Shown: piece after piece, positions 5,649-6,299 of the stretch
Position numbering within the stretch: the first letter of the stretch is position 1
Layout: each line of letters starts with the position of its first letter
Source: a bacterium
Lineage (GTDB): Bacteria > BMS3Abin14
Assembly: GCA_029210545.1 (NCBI GenBank)
Contig: JARGFV010000128.1
Coordinates: 1-6,299, forward strand
Length of the DNA stretch: 6,299 bases
Direction of reading: 5' to 3'
The notes under the pieces: generated by a model
The model's database searches: none
Told to the model about the DNA's origin: nothing
The model's input: the letters and a program-made list of their open reading frames with translations, nothing else
Made by a program: the position numbers and the translations under genes

Positions 5649-5990
5649 ATGCCCCCACTACCCACATCCGATCCTGAATACATCCGGGCTGATGCCCGGA
5701 AGCTTGTCCGGTTCGTCTCGATGTACTGCGACAGTCATCACCGGGACAGGTCCAGGATACCCTTTTCCTTCGAACCGGGGAAAACCCCCGTTCACATCCA
5801 GTCGGGTCCACCCCTTTGTGATGAGTGTACCGCCCTGCTGCGCCACGCTATCGTCATGCGGGTTCTTTGCCCCCTCGACCCGAAACCTAAGTGCCGCAAA
5901 TGTCCCCGGCACTGTTACAGACCCGGGTACAAGGAGGAGATGGAAAGGGTGATGAAATACGCGGGACCGCGAACACTCTTCCACCGCTAA
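5649..5990 (+). CDS. ygbA: YgbA-family protein (nitrous oxide-stimulated promoter family)
   Basis: This 113-residue, cysteine-rich cytoplasmic protein matches the YgbA family, named from an E. coli gene in the nitric-oxide-responsive NsrR regulon; its biochemical role is not settled. Family marks are MYCDSHH (25-31), LCDEC (56-60), CPLDPKPKCRKCPRHCY (74-90), and MKYAGPR (102-108). Seven cysteines (27, 57, 60, 74, 82, 85, 89), mostly in CxxC-like pairs, suggest a metal or Fe-S site (inference). About 18 residues between HH (30-31) and LC (56-57) look like an insertion relative to the enterobacterial form as I remember it. The frame opens after TAA at 5580-5582 and 5649 is the first ATG, but no good Shine-Dalgarno is seen. 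The DNR-like regulator 87 bases upstream on the same strand suggests regulation by, or an operon with, that gene. Confidence 0.85.
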   Translation: MPPLPTSDPEYIRADARKLVRFVSMYCDSHHRDRSRIPFSFEPGKTPVHIQSGPPLCDECTALLRHAIVMRVLCPLDPKPKCRKCPRHCYRPGYKEEMERVMKYAGPRTLFHR

Positions 5991-6006
5991 CATGATCTCG
6001 TCCAGT

Positions 6007-6076
6007 GTTTTGGGTTTTGTGTTTCGAGTTTTGGGTTGGATACCGTGAACTGTGAACCGTAAACTGTAAACGGTTC
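6007..6076 (+). repeat. Ten in-phase degenerate heptamers upstream of tRNA-Cys
   Basis: Seventy bases divide into ten 7-base units. The first block is GTTTTGG-like (6007-6013 and 6028-6034 identical, with GTTTTGT at 6014-6020 and GTTTCGA at 6021-6027), then a transition unit at 6035-6041. The second block is ACYGTRA: ACCGTGA (6042-6048), ACTGTGA (6049-6055), ACCGTAA (6056-6062), ACTGTAA (6063-6069), and ACGGTTC (6070-6076). The second block is the reverse complement of the AGTTCAC array at 3418-3445. The phase is kept across the change of unit sequence. Confidence 0.75.
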
Positions 6077-6104
6077 ATCCGATTGACAACAATCGGGATG
6101 AACC
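6072..6104. repeat. Imperfect hairpin before the tRNA-Cys promoter
   Basis: The arms GGTTCATCCGATTG (6072-6085) and CAATCGGGATGAACC (6090-6104) pair over 14 bases with a single bulged base in the 3' arm, around loop ACAA. The 5' arm begins inside the last heptamer of the preceding array. No T-run follows on either strand, so it is not a typical intrinsic terminator; it could protect the 3' end of the YgbA transcript or be an operator-like palindrome. Confidence 0.6.
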
Positions 6105-6108
6105 TCTA

Positions 6109-6137
6109 TTGACATTAAACCTGTTAAAAACTAATAT
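6109..6137 (+). promoter_or_regulatory. Sigma-70 promoter of tRNA-Cys
   Basis: Consensus -35 TTGACA (6109-6114), a 17-base spacer and -10 TAATAT (6132-6137) precede the tRNA by ten bases. Initiation would fall around 6144, giving a leader of only a few bases. This means tRNA-Cys has its own promoter and need not depend on transcription from tRNA-Gly. Confidence 0.8.
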
Positions 6138-6147
6138 TCCTTAGCCC

Positions 6148-6221
6148 GGCGCCATCGCCAAGTGGTAAGGCAGAGGCCTGCAAAGCCTTTATCCCCGGTT
6201 CGAATCCGGGTGGCGCCTCCA
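6148..6221 (+). tRNA. tRNA-Cys (anticodon GCA)
   Basis: The cloverleaf is complete in 74 bases. The acceptor stem GGCGCCA (6148-6154) pairs with TGGCGCC (6211-6217). The D stem has three pairs and an A-A mismatch at its inner end, as in E. coli tRNA-Cys. The anticodon stem GAGGC/GCCTT (one G-T pair) holds loop CTGCAAA with anticodon GCA at 6180-6182. The T stem CCCGG/CCGGG has loop TTCGAAT. The discriminator is T6218, the identity base expected for Cys, and CCA (6219-6221) is encoded. It corresponds to cysT in E. coli; a tRNA-Leu would be next in that order but lies beyond this window, if present. Confidence 0.98.
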
Positions 6222-6223
6222 AC

Positions 6224-6299
6224 TTTGATAGGGTCGCAAAAAGTCCAATCCGGGACTTTTTGCTCAACGGAAAGGGAAAAGCGTCGTTTTCCCTTTCCT
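6224..6299. repeat. Two-hairpin intergenic repeat element, right copy
   Basis: This is the inverted counterpart of 1-86 and starts two bases after the tRNA-Cys CCA. It reads TTTGATAGGGTCGC, then hairpin B, a five-base link (6264-6268), then hairpin A with arms GGAAAGGGAAAA (6269-6280) and TTTTCCCTTTCC (6287-6298) around GCGTCG. It lacks about 20 bases present between the modules of the left copy and may continue past the edge. Confidence 0.9.
6236..6263 (+). terminator. Hairpin B, possible tRNA-Cys terminator
   Basis: GCAAAAAGTCC (6236-6246) and GGACTTTTTGC (6253-6263) form a perfect 11-bp stem around loop AATCCG, 14 bases after the tRNA end. The T5 run lies inside the 3' arm rather than after a GC-rich stem, so it is an atypical, possibly bidirectional terminator supplied by the repeat element. 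Confidence 0.4.

Noticed and set aside
5401-5952. + frame of 183 codons spanning the regulator end and YgbA
   Set aside because: It crosses two supported genes out of frame and the intergenic repeat; no recognisable domain.
5658-5993. Reverse-strand frame opposite the YgbA gene
   Set aside because: The + frame carries the conserved Cys motifs and AGPR signature; the antisense peptide has none.
5572-6076. Heptamer arrays as CRISPR or coding repeats
   Set aside because: Units are only 7 bases with no spacers, and the arrays lie between genes without an open frame that uses them.
6083-6111. TTGACA at 6083-6088 as a second tRNA-Cys promoter
   Set aside because: No acceptable -10 lies 16-18 bases downstream and the box is inside the hairpin loop region; the promoter at 6109-6137 is far better.

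Overview
The window carries six well-supported protein genes plus one small conserved one, all on the + strand, and two tRNA genes. It looks like chromosomal DNA of a GC-rich Gram-negative bacterium. The evidence is a lipoprotein with an outer-membrane-type lipobox, a periplasmic lytic transglycosylase, PgsA, and a DNR-like Crp/Fnr regulator. Gene style and repeat-filled intergenic gaps would fit a deltaproteobacterial (Desulfobacterota-like) lineage, but that placement is inference. The backbone uvrC ... pgsA - tRNA-Gly - tRNA-Cys matches the order known in Escherichia coli (uvrC-pgsA-glyW-cysT-leuZ), with extra genes inserted at two points.

Layout: an inverted-repeat element (1-86) is followed by uvrC (TTG start) and, overlapping it by four bases, mobB. 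A promoter-bearing gap with a short heptamer repeat leads to a TPR-like lipoprotein of unknown function. A second heptamer repeat precedes a small secreted lytic transglycosylase, and pgsA follows six bases after its stop. A hairpin with a perfect 10-bp tandem duplication then precedes tRNA-Gly(GCC), whose encoded CCA end is part of a long downstream hairpin. Next come a DNR-like Crp/Fnr regulator, a 77-base gap that divides exactly into eleven degenerate heptamers, and a YgbA-family protein, a family linked to nitrosative stress in enterobacteria. The last gap holds a second array of ten in-phase heptamers, a hairpin and a near-consensus sigma-70 promoter for tRNA-Cys(GCA). Two bases after that tRNA the left-end element returns in inverted orientation and runs to the right edge.

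Functionally, uvrC is nucleotide excision repair, mobB is molybdenum-cofactor (guanine dinucleotide) maturation, the lipoprotein, transglycosylase and pgsA concern the envelope, and the regulator plus YgbA form a plausible nitric-oxide response pair placed between two tRNA genes that are adjacent in E. coli. The most unusual features are non-coding: three of the gaps between + strand genes, and the tRNA-Cys upstream region, contain 7-bp-periodic degenerate repeats, and the whole window is bracketed by inverted copies of a two-hairpin element. Both edges lie inside that element, so the window may be a contig whose assembly broke at a repeat.
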